From a virus: a stretch of DNA of 24,211 nucleotides. How positions within the stretch are numbered: position 1 is the first letter of the stretch; each line of letters begins with the position of its first letter. The notes beneath the pieces are model-generated. The model was not told the origin of the DNA. It searched no databases and saw nothing but the letters and a program-made list of their open reading frames with translations. Location of the stretch: IMG/VR virus record IMGVR_UViG_3300031365_000014, positions 1 through 24,211 of that record. The stretch is one strand, 5' to 3'. A program made the position numbers and the translations under genes. Shown here in pieces: positions 10,401 through 16,626 of this stretch.

Positions 10401-10557
10401 GTGAATGCTCAGCAAAGGCTATAGCCTCATCAAATTCATCTCCCGGCATGCTTGGTGCTGACAGGTCTGGCATTATGCCCGGCTCAATCAATTGTGAATG
10501 CTCAGCAAAGGCTATAGCCTCATCAAATTCATCTTTTTGAAAAGAAGAAAAAGACAT
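1459..10557 (-). CDS. Giant polyvalent ejection-type protein (3032 aa)
   Basis: The largest gene. Order in residues: three perfect 31-aa repeats plus a partial copy (9-109); Gly/Ala-rich hydrophobic segments (about 128-165, 215-268, 290-335, 359-380) that could cross a membrane; a charged helical linker; a zincin-like site, HERAH at 831-835; a JAMM-like site at 946-958 (HTHPTEAMPSDYD); a GNAT-like domain with GKGTGT near 1111; small linker domains; a domain about 1465-1815 with HWDEPNVIAHIR at 1566, known from phage and plasmid polyvalent proteins; a RadC-type JAB domain with HNHPSG at 1964 and an SNED acid; and a C-terminal region (about 2200-2900) resembling large polyvalent protein-associated domain 38. 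Known polyvalent proteins are thought to enter the recipient with the DNA. Being last in the ejection cluster fits that. The SD is weak (AGAG). Catalytic roles are inferred from motifs. Confidence 0.9.
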   Translation of the reverse strand: MSFSSFQKDEFDEAIAFAEHSQLIEPGIMPDLSAPSMPGDEFDEAIAFAEHSQLIEPGIMPDLSAPSMPGDEFDEAIAFAEHSQLIEPGIMPDLSAPSMPGDEFDEAIASIGAEPQESLATASQQPIPETEHGFLGEITAGLGRGALRVAATPAYLADVAGEAIGWEGLEEVGEQGAEKVEKYIEESPGLRKSASISGDIRKNPQLWKDPNWYASIVSEGIPTVFSMMIPGLGAAKGAQALGWAAKGVKAARVAGGLGTAMGLEAGGAAEQTRQYEKATGKEIPIGKKLQAVIGTGIVAGALEYVPIFKIFGKSAGKKLISRVLEAMALEGSTEGAQEIVANAFAKAGYDADQDMMQGIIESVVGGVLIGGGMGGISGPAKTFQDQIKDSTTPENIENISHVIEEGERETVLDKLRKASAEDLVALRQSPEGAEYAKELDQVLGEKRVGEECGLIPREEAGSKALPPDQGFGLVPPKPKTKLRPGPEKIEGPTYPEGAEFVAGKAAPEELKVEHKPVLTTKEKPYKEKRNAIRALNSKRLASKGITPETHKVVKVKGGYGIVPLVDWQVIKGGKGVEVMARGETKEEKLKAVSEKVKAETPGMLKESDRVNDVTLRTLVDMASKDPAKALKHAEEATVSKAKLIEGLKNKGLKAIGEAKSKAERAEIAKNLEEILRGIEEEKPKEVTQIDLVKRYVKETGKKVEEGELDKVKAKYPEEWARIEKAEIYKKELWNKLPKDFRRNRGINEYTTEELEKKVTEIEPKEPIAKAEEKQPWEMSLDEFKTINPKGFKVQPLPREDIARAEPDGTISLDPEKFFGHSAKDRKDIIEHERAHFIEGKIKPEHKARLMDDKEVMAYRGRNINEKLANMIQDNKLPDHVRAEYPELLKPKEPIAKIEEKQPWDIKKNERRWIVDSKTGNTITEAVGRPDKVDIDIPFDEKIIDIHTHPTEAMPSDYDWGRLGWSNVTEMRVVVPSGTVYEFKKPSGFKKTPRQLRERHNAIENEIFESGRSKKMSINAILEEINKQLAKETGIIFKIKSLKEYKNEKWASDIKLKESNEGKEVSVAIPEKKIESGMHKILNTENKVVGSITLSREGNVVNIDDIEILEKGKGTGTKTIKDLMKSADKQGLIITLTSDAMRGKESQKLNRLWYKKLGFTKNIGKDKIKETSEEFYYNPEPAPKEPVAKAEVIPKVKEPWEISDLADRPNLSINRITAKKQANRKFKLFFTGTRNEVFEGEEFNSASEARMFFKAQQVKAQEAFKAKAKPEVILREKEKRGLFGEKARPVLKESEAKYSIAEAEPFMYSALTHVAESPKFPAKLSAKSVINQLKKQPGVKQAEINTVGLTEWLEGKDRVTKAELVDFLKMNEIRIEEKEMGGILPSNEYYVEHNLTDKYNLWSIFGNNISGEVGTIGIGDSKEEAINDAKEYLEDMFFYNVRPFKFIESKEKVRKAKKKFAGKPKFAEYVLPGGEPGSYRELVFTVPVKYQDYYLETEWKVKKDIKENLDGSETDIWGIFRKDKEEGKEGKWRVVEWYDTEADAVKNKPKDSKVKLNKQTNKYVSAHWDEPNVIAHIRGDTHIDADGKKTFHIAEFQSDIYGKIVELEEIIADAGGITDNKIKKELAKLKKLFPWGENWHELVSKKALEYVVRNDFDGISWDTAKTQVDRWESALRKSVDEIGWEKGYSGPKRFSSEFVDIKGFKDGKRIFNQRVLVQGETTIEGQRVTLNNLIGKELANKIRESSETSGNFEGKNLTIGGEFYKIIYDQKIPGFLKKYGKKWGTTVKADKVGDVPVHTMAITPTMRRAIEAQGQAIMEPMGKYKQSELDLAFGGKKKANEAIESVAKKVDGVSSRRMPDRVAGKVSVSKVAKEIRKNKRVDLSGRKLTEGNESQEIAELFQVYRSPKMETLHAIYTARDGTILGHNAITSGQIGVIDPGDSAKYIYGIQSSAKRLGANKVHVLHNHPSGNPTMSNEDVEFARGIRKKLGDLSGEFIVIDHGKFTWVSDYIKDGSVHVLEGTFKVIPGTGEWVDRRGPVLSSPQASAVFGAKLAYDKTKTCLVYVDNANKVVGWSTHDNKILKKSVPDFEKILRQQAKSLDAIKTVIIADDMTLFEPIAKYGDVGDWLLDALDVEGKSLREAVPNAFETKRKPTKKARGLFEPKAEYGKEHQTLTPSAQKLLGELEELKKEHRPSPLPPDQVESPAGKAVEPYNDLAANLRTRTVDRLYPLMKKLDQGLDIQDPDAQAYIQGRMDTSAPTVVATFLQHGKLKWLENAPLVETKNKGFLPLTEKHGTNEKKVDSYDASIQALLKDKIGYKPKSIRDIDRYLFWKIATRAEKLTGEDREHLFTEDDIALLKKIGGKDWKGTDLDNEYVAFNKNVLDFAQEIGLIDPAMRKVWEHDEYIPFYRILEDELLGEEFLRVPFKSRKFIDAQIKKLTGGEDKLGDPFENILRNWSHLITESIRNRSRTTSFRYMQKLGYATPSKPPKYIGKPEKEAILSYMENGKRKYFKVHDLELFNALSGANIQKFDGILMKMFGTSKRMLTYGATFGPAFRVANFMRDTLQTAMVNKSFIPVWDSMQGLYKAYTESPEAIAMMSAGGGFSLGYVRGDDPKAMARHVRKIVRKAHKKGFTLSPLSLLEWWEKVGSASENAARVQLYANWRKKGASNLVAGYQARDVLDFSLAGDAQITQLMIRTIPFLGARMQGLYKMGRAYGENPGAFLLKGAILAGLSLAWWSGVKDDDRYKELENWEKWTYRHFWIGDTHFRLPRAFEVDAIFSSSVESIADVLSGNEEGKYIMHFIGQTMRDTFALDVPQLVKPLYEQAKNKIRFTGRPIISESMKRVKSGEQAQPWTSESLRVLGEKLNVSPMRAETLVRGYLGTLGMFILGGTDILAQWAFDFPTPPKRRVDDYPLIGRFVRETPPRHTKYMTRFYKMAREMDVLVGTINHYKKTGDIEKAVELARTSRNTLQYKKGMNKIRRKIGLINGRIKIIYYRKDLTPEQKKERVNKLLDYRNKILENAYTVMTKKE
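6959..7014 (-). repeat. Linker repeat, copy 3 (divergent), in giant gene
   Basis: Encodes a linker of the form PKEPVAKAE...KEPWEIS near residues 1182-1200. It matches copies 1 and 2 at both ends but has about 12 extra bases in the middle. It lies between the GNAT-like domain and the next small domain. Confidence 0.6.
7847..7891 (-). repeat. Linker repeat, copy 2, in giant gene
   Basis: Encodes PKEPIAKIEEKQPWD around residues 890-904. By eye about 37 of 45 bases match copy 1 at 8228-8272. It separates the zincin-like domain from the JAMM-like domain. Confidence 0.7.
8228..8272 (-). repeat. Linker repeat, copy 1, in giant gene
   Basis: Encodes PKEPIAKAEEKQPWE around residues 763-777, directly before the zincin-like domain. 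It is in the same frame and orientation as copies 2 and 3, so exchange between copies would keep the reading frame. Confidence 0.7.
10231..10533 (-). repeat. 93-bp in-frame tandem repeat, three copies plus a partial
   Basis: Three head-to-tail copies of a 93-bp unit (10255-10533) encode a 31-aa block starting DEFDEAIAFAEHSQLIEPG. A partial fourth copy (10231-10254) encodes DEFDEAIA with one base change. The full copies look identical base for base, which points to a recent expansion or active homogenisation. The unit length is a multiple of three, so copy number can change without breaking the gene. The encoded segment is acidic and lies at the extreme N-terminus. Confidence 0.95.
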
Positions 10558-10599
10558 CTTAAGTTCTCTTGTTAACCATTTGGTTCTCTATATTGCGGT

Positions 10600-12006
10600 T
10601 TACCATCCACCACCAGCTCCCAACGAAGGTCTCTGCGGAGCCAGTTCATTCATTATGTCTTCCCACATTCTTTGAGCTTCTTCACCTTCTCCATATGCAC
10701 CCGATTTCAGTTTTAGCAATTCTTTTTTTTGCTCCGGTGAAGTATTGGGATATTTTGTTTTAAGCTCTTTTGCAAGTTGCCTTAATGTATCCTGACGTGA
10801 AGCAGCAGCACTCCCTCTAGCTTCCTTAGTTTCCAACCTTTTCATAAGATCTGTCAATTCACCAATCCGTGCCCTTTTCATCTCTGGATCACCAAACGGA
10901 TCTGCAAGAGATGTCCGAAGCCCAGCCAATTCCTTGATGGTCGTGTCGTACCGTTTTTTTTCGGTGTGAGTCAGCCTATCCACTGACTCTTTGGTTTGCA
11001 GCCCTTCGGTTTTAGCTTTTGCCAATCCAACCTTAGCAGCCGATTCCGCAGTTGCCCTTTCTTCTTTGGCAATTCCCCTTTCTCTTTCAAGAACGCTTTC
11101 TTCTCTTTCCCAGCCTTTACTATAAGCTTCTTCTAAATTTTCTGGAGCATTTTTTAGCTTATTCCCGTCTGGCTTAAAAAAGAAATAATCAACGCTATAA
11201 CTCGTTCCTACTTGTTTGACTAAAACTATCTGACCGTCTGGAGTACGCATTCTAATGGGAGGCTTTAAAGCCAGTTCTCTGCCAGCTTGTGCATCGGCTG
11301 CAAACGTAATCGCATGCTCTTCCATGCTGTAATTATTAAGAAATTCTTCAACTTCAGGATAAGTAAGTCCCGGCCCTCTGTGTTTCACTCCCGCAACGGT
11401 TTCAATGATATAAAGCTTATCTCCAACTATGTCGCCTTTTCTCCTCGCGACACTATTATCAATAGCTTCCTTCAATAATTTTAATGCTTTTTTTGTGTTT
11501 CCACTCCTAAAAGCATGACGAGCTTCTGTTGTAACTGTTTTAATATCTCCAGCATCTTTAACTCCTTTATCGAGAGCTGTTTGGGTAAGTACTTTGTCGG
11601 CTTGAGCGTTTTGTGCTAACCTATTATTAACATTTGATTGAGCCGTAAAACGTGCAAGAGCATCTGGTCCCTGTTTCTCCAAATCTTTTTCTACTTCTTT
11701 CTTTTTCATTGCTGCGGATTCACGAGTACTTTCTGCAAGATTTTGGCTAGCCGTAGAATTCCATTGATTTGTTGGATTACCTCTTTCATCTACGAGACCA
11801 CTACTTCTCAATCCCTCTATATATTCACCCTCAAGTCTCTTAACAGAATTATCGAAAGCTACATTTTTCTGCCCTTGCTCAAATTTTGTTTGAGCGCGTT
11901 TTTCTCCGGCTTGCTGTATTCCCAATTGTTCTCGGCCTCTGCGCATAGCATCAAGGCTGCCGACTGCATTTACCATACTCCAAACATTTCCAAATCTATC
12001 AGCCAT
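10600..12006 (-). CDS. Putative internal virion / ejection protein (468 aa)
   Basis: A hydrophilic, mostly helical protein. The N-terminus (MADRFGNVWSMVNAVGSLDA) has a short apolar segment. Charged, Ala/Glu/Lys-rich regions with coiled-coil character follow (about 30-180 and 295-440), and the tail ends in a Gly-rich GAGGGW. AGGGGATT precedes the ATG with good spacing. It sits between small ejection-like genes and the giant polyvalent gene, in the place where P22-like and T7-like phages keep ejected internal proteins. I do not recognise a specific family. Assignment rests on position and composition. Confidence 0.7.
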   Translation of the reverse strand: MADRFGNVWSMVNAVGSLDAMRRGREQLGIQQAGEKRAQTKFEQGQKNVAFDNSVKRLEGEYIEGLRSSGLVDERGNPTNQWNSTASQNLAESTRESAAMKKKEVEKDLEKQGPDALARFTAQSNVNNRLAQNAQADKVLTQTALDKGVKDAGDIKTVTTEARHAFRSGNTKKALKLLKEAIDNSVARRKGDIVGDKLYIIETVAGVKHRGPGLTYPEVEEFLNNYSMEEHAITFAADAQAGRELALKPPIRMRTPDGQIVLVKQVGTSYSVDYFFFKPDGNKLKNAPENLEEAYSKGWEREESVLERERGIAKEERATAESAAKVGLAKAKTEGLQTKESVDRLTHTEKKRYDTTIKELAGLRTSLADPFGDPEMKRARIGELTDLMKRLETKEARGSAAASRQDTLRQLAKELKTKYPNTSPEQKKELLKLKSGAYGEGEEAQRMWEDIMNELAPQRPSLGAGGGW

Positions 12007-12015
12007 AATAATCCC

Positions 12016-12321
12016 CTAAGAAAACAAATAAGATCCTAACCCCAAAACAGCACCAATGCCTGCACCCCACCAACCCCCTACTGATGTACCCGAACCCATA
12101 TAAGCTCCCATAGTAGCTCCTAGCCCAGTAGCAGTCGCGCCACCGCCAACAATAGGCCCAGGTTCTTTCGTCTCTGTTTTACTGCCTGCTTGCATTCGGG
12201 CATAAGTGCCAGAAGCCTGTCCCATCCAATCACGGGCCATTTGGGAAGGATCGGTGAAAGAAATTTGCCCCAACCTTGGTCTTGTTTTGTCAGCATACAT
12301 ATCAGAAAAAGGATAATTCAT
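12016..12321 (-). CDS. Small Gly-rich membrane-active virion protein candidate
   Basis: A 101-aa product. The N-terminal half is polar (MNYPFSDMYADKTRPRLGQI, then SQMARDWMGQASGTY). The C-terminal half (about 56-101) is a Gly/Ala-rich hydrophobic stretch with glycine-zipper spacing that could insert as one or two membrane segments. The ATG overlaps the stop of the upstream gene (ATGA at 12318-12321), and GGGAGG lies 6 nt before the start. Membrane-active small proteins are common in phage ejection modules, where they help make the trans-envelope channel. A holin is the main alternative, but no lysis gene adjoins it. Confidence 0.65.
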   Translation of the reverse strand: MNYPFSDMYADKTRPRLGQISFTDPSQMARDWMGQASGTYARMQAGSKTETKEPGPIVGGGATATGLGATMGAYMGSGTSVGGWWGAGIGAVLGLGSYLFS

Positions 12322-12902
12322 GATTGGCCTCCCAATATTCCTCTTAAACGTCTGAAGCTTTCTTCTTCAGCATAGCGCCTTCCCATAGTTCCAGCCCCGG
12401 CTAAGCCCTTGGCTTTATCTCTTAACATTTGGCTTTGCATACTCGCATATCGTCCAGAGGCAGGATTGATACCCATACGCCCAAGGCCTCGTCGCATTTC
12501 TCCTTCCATTCCTGAATACGCTTGCTGAACTCCTGTTTTGGCTTTTCCCATCTCTTCCTCAGCACTTATGCCTTTTGTGGCTTCGTCAAAATATTGTCCT
12601 GTGAGACCTTGATATCTTTTAGCAAGGGCTGTTTGCCCTGGAAGAAGTTCTCTTTGCGCTGCAATTTGTTCTTGTTCAAATGGCTTAAAGTCTGTTTTCC
12701 AATATTGAAAATATTCTTCAGCCATACCCTGTTGAGCTTCAGCAATCGTAGCCATGCGCCTGTTATATTCTTCATCGACTGAAGTTGTTGAACCCCCGCC
12801 ACCGCCCTTGCATTCGACCACGGTTCCCTCATATTCGAGAAAAGATTCTTCGATTGCTTCGCCTGTTTTCAGATCGTAAACCAGTTTGCTGTATATTTTC
12901 AT
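12318..12902 (-). CDS. Internal virion / DNA-ejection protein (194 aa)
   Basis: The N-terminus MKIYSKLVYDLKTGEAIEES followed by EYEGTVVECKGGGGG matches a short sequence pattern I associate with podovirus virion proteins of the ejection module: a strand pair, Tyr-x-Gly, then a Cys-Lys-Gly and a glycine run. The rest is helical and rich in Gln, Glu, Ala and Met (about 40-194), with repeated YxGLTGQYFDEA and GMEGEMRRGLGRMG segments. Its AAAGGGG Shine-Dalgarno overlaps the end of the upstream GNAT gene, and it shares four bases with the next gene. It is probably packaged in the head and ejected with the DNA. The family is recognised by pattern only. Confidence 0.72.
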   Translation of the reverse strand: MKIYSKLVYDLKTGEAIEESFLEYEGTVVECKGGGGGSTTSVDEEYNRRMATIAEAQQGMAEEYFQYWKTDFKPFEQEQIAAQRELLPGQTALAKRYQGLTGQYFDEATKGISAEEEMGKAKTGVQQAYSGMEGEMRRGLGRMGINPASGRYASMQSQMLRDKAKGLAGAGTMGRRYAEEESFRRLRGILGGQS

Positions 12903-12905
12903 TTA

Positions 12906-13412
12906 TTAACCCCTTTGATAATATCCTATTACTCCAGGCTCACTCTCACTTTTCTCTTTATCCCATATCAAATTAGGGATCTCTCCACATATTTTACTGC
13001 CGCACATTTGTACGAACTGAATCGCAGATTTATTAGATGCAGGCATATAACCTATCAAAAGATCAAAAATATAGTTGCCTTCTTTATCTTTCATATTTAT
13101 CAATTTTTGGCTTATATACCGACCAGCCCGGATTTTTTGTTTTGCAGAAATTCCGTCAAACATACACCAGTGGATTCTTGCAAGTCTTCCCTCGAATCTG
13201 TTAAGCCATGTGATACCAAGGAGATCATTCCGATAATAAATAATGTAAAGAAATGTTCCTTCATTTTTCATGACTTCCAAGAATCTCAACCTATTATAGA
13301 TTGTACCATCCTTAAAAATGTATCCCTTGCCTTCCTTTATTGTCCTATCATAGATACTGAGAATTTCAGAATCTGTAAAAGTCCTAATTCCGTCAACTTC
13401 TATGTAGGGCAT
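12906..13412 (-). CDS. GNAT-fold protein of the phage head/ejection module
   Basis: From the ATG at 13412 the product has 168 aa. The frame extends upstream to 13511, but that part overlaps the preceding gene by 80 nt and encodes only a Lys-rich stretch, so the start MPYIEVDGIRTF, just after the previous stop, is preferred. Central strands FLYIIYY...LLGITWLNRF, the LARIHWCMF strand and the following helix (KQKIRAGRYISQKLI) fit an acyl-CoA N-acyltransferase fold. P22-like phages carry a protein of this fold, gp14, next to their ejection genes, and this gene has the same position. Whether it acetylates anything is unknown. Confidence 0.65.
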   Translation of the reverse strand: MPYIEVDGIRTFTDSEILSIYDRTIKEGKGYIFKDGTIYNRLRFLEVMKNEGTFLYIIYYRNDLLGITWLNRFEGRLARIHWCMFDGISAKQKIRAGRYISQKLINMKDKEGNYIFDLLIGYMPASNKSAIQFVQMCGSKICGEIPNLIWDKEKSESEPGVIGYYQRG

Positions 13413-13431
13413 TATCTCAATCAATTTCTTA

Positions 13432-13764
13432 TCACTTTTTCGCCAAGCTTGCGATTGCCTGTTCTCGTAAAAGCTTTTTTTCTTCATTCTTGATTTGTTT
13501 TTCTTTTTCAACGTCTTGGACTTTTGTCTGATTAACGGTTATAGGTTTTCCCTTTCTGCCTTCCCACGCATATCTATGCTCTCTCTGAGGCAAAACAGAA
13601 GAATCTACATCATCATAAGGTAATCCCTCAAATTCTCCCTGCATAGCCTTACTGAACACTCTTTCCAGCCACTGTTCTTCTGATTCGTTTGCTCGTCTTG
13701 ATTTTGGGACAGGATGAACTACACACACAGATTTATCAGGTTTATAAACTATTCGACATTTCAT
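13432..13764 (-). CDS. Small fibre-associated protein (110 aa)
   Basis: Starts at the ATG at 13764, whose A is shared with the stop of the short fibre gene (TAATG). GGAG lies 7 nt upstream. A longer frame to 13791 would overlap the fibre gene and lacks that site. The N-terminus KCRIVYKPDKSVCVVHPVPK and the pattern VDSSVLPQREHRYAWEGRKG resemble a small protein found beside fibre genes in many phages, where the motif is roughly D-x-S-x-L-P, then R-x-x-R-x-A-W. The C-terminus is a charged helix (about 80-110). A fibre assembly or attachment factor is likely but not proven. Confidence 0.7.
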   Translation of the reverse strand: MKCRIVYKPDKSVCVVHPVPKSRRANESEEQWLERVFSKAMQGEFEGLPYDDVDSSVLPQREHRYAWEGRKGKPITVNQTKVQDVEKEKQIKNEEKKLLREQAIASLAKK

Positions 13765-14549
13765 TACTGATCTCCAATTGCCATTACACATATAATTTCT
13801 ATGTCTGTTAACTCTGGTGCTCCACCAGATTGCATATATGTACGAACTCTAGCACTTCCTGTCGCCACTGAATAAATAATTACATTTACATATCCGGCAT
13901 AAGAACCACCAGCCATCCCAGTTACACAATGATTGGTGTTGGCGAAATCAGTATCCCAATTGACACTATAATCCCCTGTTCCGTTATCAGTTATGGATGT
14001 AACATTGAAACTTGAGCGAATAGCTATGGTTCCCGTCCCGTTAAAGGAAATCCAACCCTTAATAACAGCATCAGATGATACAGAATTACCCGGCATGGCC
14101 TGTTGTGCCCCGGTCCCTAATGTCCTTAGGCCAGCAGTATCAACGGCAGGATCGGTAGGACAACCTAACGTCGTTCTCTGCGCCGCCGCATCGACATCAT
14201 CCAGAATAGCCTTACCAGCATCGGTTATCTCAAAACCCTCAACAAGCGTTTTACTGTTAGGAGTTGCATTCCACTGGGGAACATAACTAGCTAAATGGGT
14301 AATAGGGCCATATACATCACCGATATTTGCCTCAAATTTATCGTATACTGCATTTTTGCTGGGGGCTACGTCTGTAACTCCGTCCCAATCTGCGGCATAT
14401 ACATCATCTGATACTAACCCTTTCACAAGGTTGGTTCTTGTTATTTTTTTGCTAGTAGGCGTGCCGGAAGGATCATCTATTATTTCCAGCAAATCTTCTC
14501 CCGCTATCGTTGTAAGTTCAGGCAATCCAGGTATTTTTACGTCTGCCAT
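13764..14549 (-). CDS. Short tail fibre protein (261 aa)
   Basis: Begins MADVKIPGLPELTTIAGEDL with a DPSGTPTSKKIT turn, a common N-terminal module of phage fibres. Residues about 48-73 (DDVYAADWDGVTDVAPSKNA, then VYDKFE) share a module with the upstream long fibre. The C-terminal half is Gly/Thr/Ser-rich and beta-rich, ending in TDIEIICVMAIGD, and is the likely binding tip. GAGG lies 9 nt before the ATG, inside the tail of the short gene upstream. It may be a second receptor-binding protein or a branch on the first fibre. Confidence 0.75.
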   Translation of the reverse strand: MADVKIPGLPELTTIAGEDLLEIIDDPSGTPTSKKITRTNLVKGLVSDDVYAADWDGVTDVAPSKNAVYDKFEANIGDVYGPITHLASYVPQWNATPNSKTLVEGFEITDAGKAILDDVDAAAQRTTLGCPTDPAVDTAGLRTLGTGAQQAMPGNSVSSDAVIKGWISFNGTGTIAIRSSFNVTSITDNGTGDYSVNWDTDFANTNHCVTGMAGGSYAGYVNVIIYSVATGSARVRTYMQSGGAPELTDIEIICVMAIGDQ

Positions 14550-14561
14550 CTCGGTATGCCT

Positions 14562-14783
14562 CTATTTTTGTCCTTTTTTGATATCTTCAGGTTTCATATT
14601 GCGAATTTTTTCAGATTCGAGTTTTTCTTCTTCTTGCCGTTTAATTTCTTCTAAATATTCGGTGTACTCTTTTCTGGCTTGAGATAGTTTTGATTGGATC
14701 ATTTCAAATCTCATTTGTAATGCGTTGAGTTCTATTTCTAGTGCCCTGATTTTTTGTTCAAGATAAAGTTTTTTGTAATCCAT
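14562..14783 (-). CDS. Small coiled-coil protein between fibre genes
   Basis: The 73-aa product is almost entirely charged helix, with heptad-like spacing from residue 5 to about 60 (LEQKIRALEIELNALQMRFE then IQSKLSQARKEY). AAAGGA lies 7-8 nt before the ATG, and the gene stops 12 nt before the next fibre start. It may be a trimerisation, chaperone or adaptor helix for a fibre. No named family recognised. Confidence 0.7.
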   Translation of the reverse strand: MDYKKLYLEQKIRALEIELNALQMRFEMIQSKLSQARKEYTEYLEEIKRQEEEKLESEKIRNMKPEDIKKGQK

Positions 14784-14799
14784 TTTGTTTTCCTTTTAT

Positions 14800-16626
14800 T
14801 TAATTTGTTACCCTTAACATTCTGTAACCTGTTCCGCCGCTGTCGACGTCTCCTACTTCTATTGTTTTGCCATTTACCCCTCCAACTCTTAAAGCAATAG
14901 GATTATCACCAGTAGCTCCATAACCTATCTGTATTCCTCCTGGTGCAGATTCGCCAATTGTAACTTTGTCATTAAAATTTACATTCATTAAATTAATATT
15001 ACCATTATCAGCGTTATTTCTTGCTCTAATGTATTGATCATTACCTAACCAAAGCGCAGTTTTACTTGAAATATCTCCAGAATGTAAATCAATACCTTCG
15101 TACATATCTCCAATACATCTCAAGAAAGTATGTACATTAGCATCACAAGAAAATCCAGCTCTCCATTCATAATTATTACCAAATCCAGGGTTATGTCCAA
15201 CATAAACAGCTTCAGTTCCGGTGTTATCTGTAGCTACACCCCACCCTAACGCATCATTTTGAATACATATTCCAGCTACGTCGTCATAGGGCCAGTTATT
15301 TCTCTTGAAACGTGGAAGAGCCGTAACACGAATACCATAAAGAACACCTCTATCATTTGCTGCTATTGTGGGTTCATCTCTAATTGTAACATCTAACCCG
15401 ATTACACCTTTAAAGTTTGTGTTATCTCCTTTTCCTTCCGTGTAAATAGCAAGAACAGGAACTAAACTACTGGGAACAGTGGTCGTGGAATAAGCCAAGA
15501 GGTTATAAGCATTCGGCCACCATAAACCATATGAAAAGGGGGCTGATGGGTAGTCCACAGCAGTATCTTTTATTCTGAAGGGATGATTTGCTCCGGTCTG
15601 GTTGCTTGGAGTTATATAGGTTCCTACATCGGTGAATAAACTACCACCTCCTAATGTCTCAATCTTGTCATAAACAGCGTTTTTAGACGGTGCTATCGTT
15701 GTTACTCCATTCCAGCCAACACCATAAACGATGTCGCTGATTTTGGCGTCACCATAAGTCTTGACGGCATGACCATCAGGAAGATTTGATCCGTCAGTCA
15801 AAATATCCTCGGCAGCCCTGAGAGCAGCAGAGCTCAGTCCTAAAGAACTTCGACCGGTAGTCGCCACCAGATTCGTACTACCACCATCCCATTGACGACG
15901 CTCAGTGTATGCCGTATTCCAATTTCCTGAGTTGTTGGCAATCGATGTATCCCAGGCTGACCCTGTTGAGAGGGCAATGCCTGCACCGGGGTAAGTCATA
16001 CTATCTGGAATATCCCAGGTGGGGGCGGCAGTAACCCCATTAGCCTTTAGATATTGACCACTGGTACCCAAAGCGAGTTCTGTTACATCACCAAGATTAT
16101 TACTATAAAATAACCGCCATGCTGTCTGGGCTATAAAATCAGTAAGATTATCGGGAACTGTCTGGTCCCCGGTATTGGAACCCGACAAAGTTAAACCAGA
16201 ATCCTTGATGAGCTTTCCGGTTGTGCCATCGAAGAAAACCACACGATTATTTACGGCTGAGGCTGGGCCGACTACATTGCCGCTACCTTCGCCCCAATGA
16301 GCATCACCATAAGTCTTAATAGCAGCACCATCAGGAAGATTTGATCCGTCGTCTGTTAACGTATCTTCTGCATTGCGAGAAGATGCTGTCCCAAGGGTAG
16401 GCTTGTTTAGAATCTCTGTGTCTCCGTAAGTAGCTTCCCAGTCAGCATTGACATTGAGTTCTCCTAAACCAGAAAAACCACTACGCAGAATTACATCACT
16501 CCCGGTGCCAAGATTACCTTGATAGACCTCTAGTCGCTGTTTAATGGCAACACAAAAATCAGTCAGCGCAGGATCATCTATACGTGGCACTGGTGGAATT
16601 GCTTTAAATGTGGTTTCTCTAGTCAT
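14800..16626 (-). CDS. Tail fibre protein (608 aa)
   Basis: The N-terminus has the pattern of podovirus fibres that dock to the tail: AIPPVPRIDDPALTDFCVAI followed by a helix KQRLEVYQG. A repetitive stalk follows (about 80-330), with two copies of AEDxLTD-GSNLPDG-x-A-x-KTYGDA (near 86 and 270), the fibre motif LSGSNTGDQ, and the APSKNAVYDKIE module also found in the 261-aa fibre. The C-terminal 280 residues are beta-rich and less repetitive and probably bind the receptor. The start overlaps the previous stop by one base (TAATG), so translation is likely coupled to the nozzle gene. Confidence 0.82.
   Translation of the reverse strand: MTRETTFKAIPPVPRIDDPALTDFCVAIKQRLEVYQGNLGTGSDVILRSGFSGLGELNVNADWEATYGDTEILNKPTLGTASSRNAEDTLTDDGSNLPDGAAIKTYGDAHWGEGSGNVVGPASAVNNRVVFFDGTTGKLIKDSGLTLSGSNTGDQTVPDNLTDFIAQTAWRLFYSNNLGDVTELALGTSGQYLKANGVTAAPTWDIPDSMTYPGAGIALSTGSAWDTSIANNSGNWNTAYTERRQWDGGSTNLVATTGRSSLGLSSAALRAAEDILTDGSNLPDGHAVKTYGDAKISDIVYGVGWNGVTTIAPSKNAVYDKIETLGGGSLFTDVGTYITPSNQTGANHPFRIKDTAVDYPSAPFSYGLWWPNAYNLLAYSTTTVPSSLVPVLAIYTEGKGDNTNFKGVIGLDVTIRDEPTIAANDRGVLYGIRVTALPRFKRNNWPYDDVAGICIQNDALGWGVATDNTGTEAVYVGHNPGFGNNYEWRAGFSCDANVHTFLRCIGDMYEGIDLHSGDISSKTALWLGNDQYIRARNNADNGNINLMNVNFNDKVTIGESAPGGIQIGYGATGDNPIALRVGGVNGKTIEVGDVDSGGTGYRMLRVTN

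Noticed and set aside
10231-10533. CRISPR array
   Set aside because: The 93-bp units are directly adjacent, have no spacers and lie in frame inside a coding gene.
12915-13493. 192-codon open frame on the plus strand
   Set aside because: It lies opposite the GNAT-fold gene, has no fitting SD or family pattern, and opposes the direction of every supported gene.
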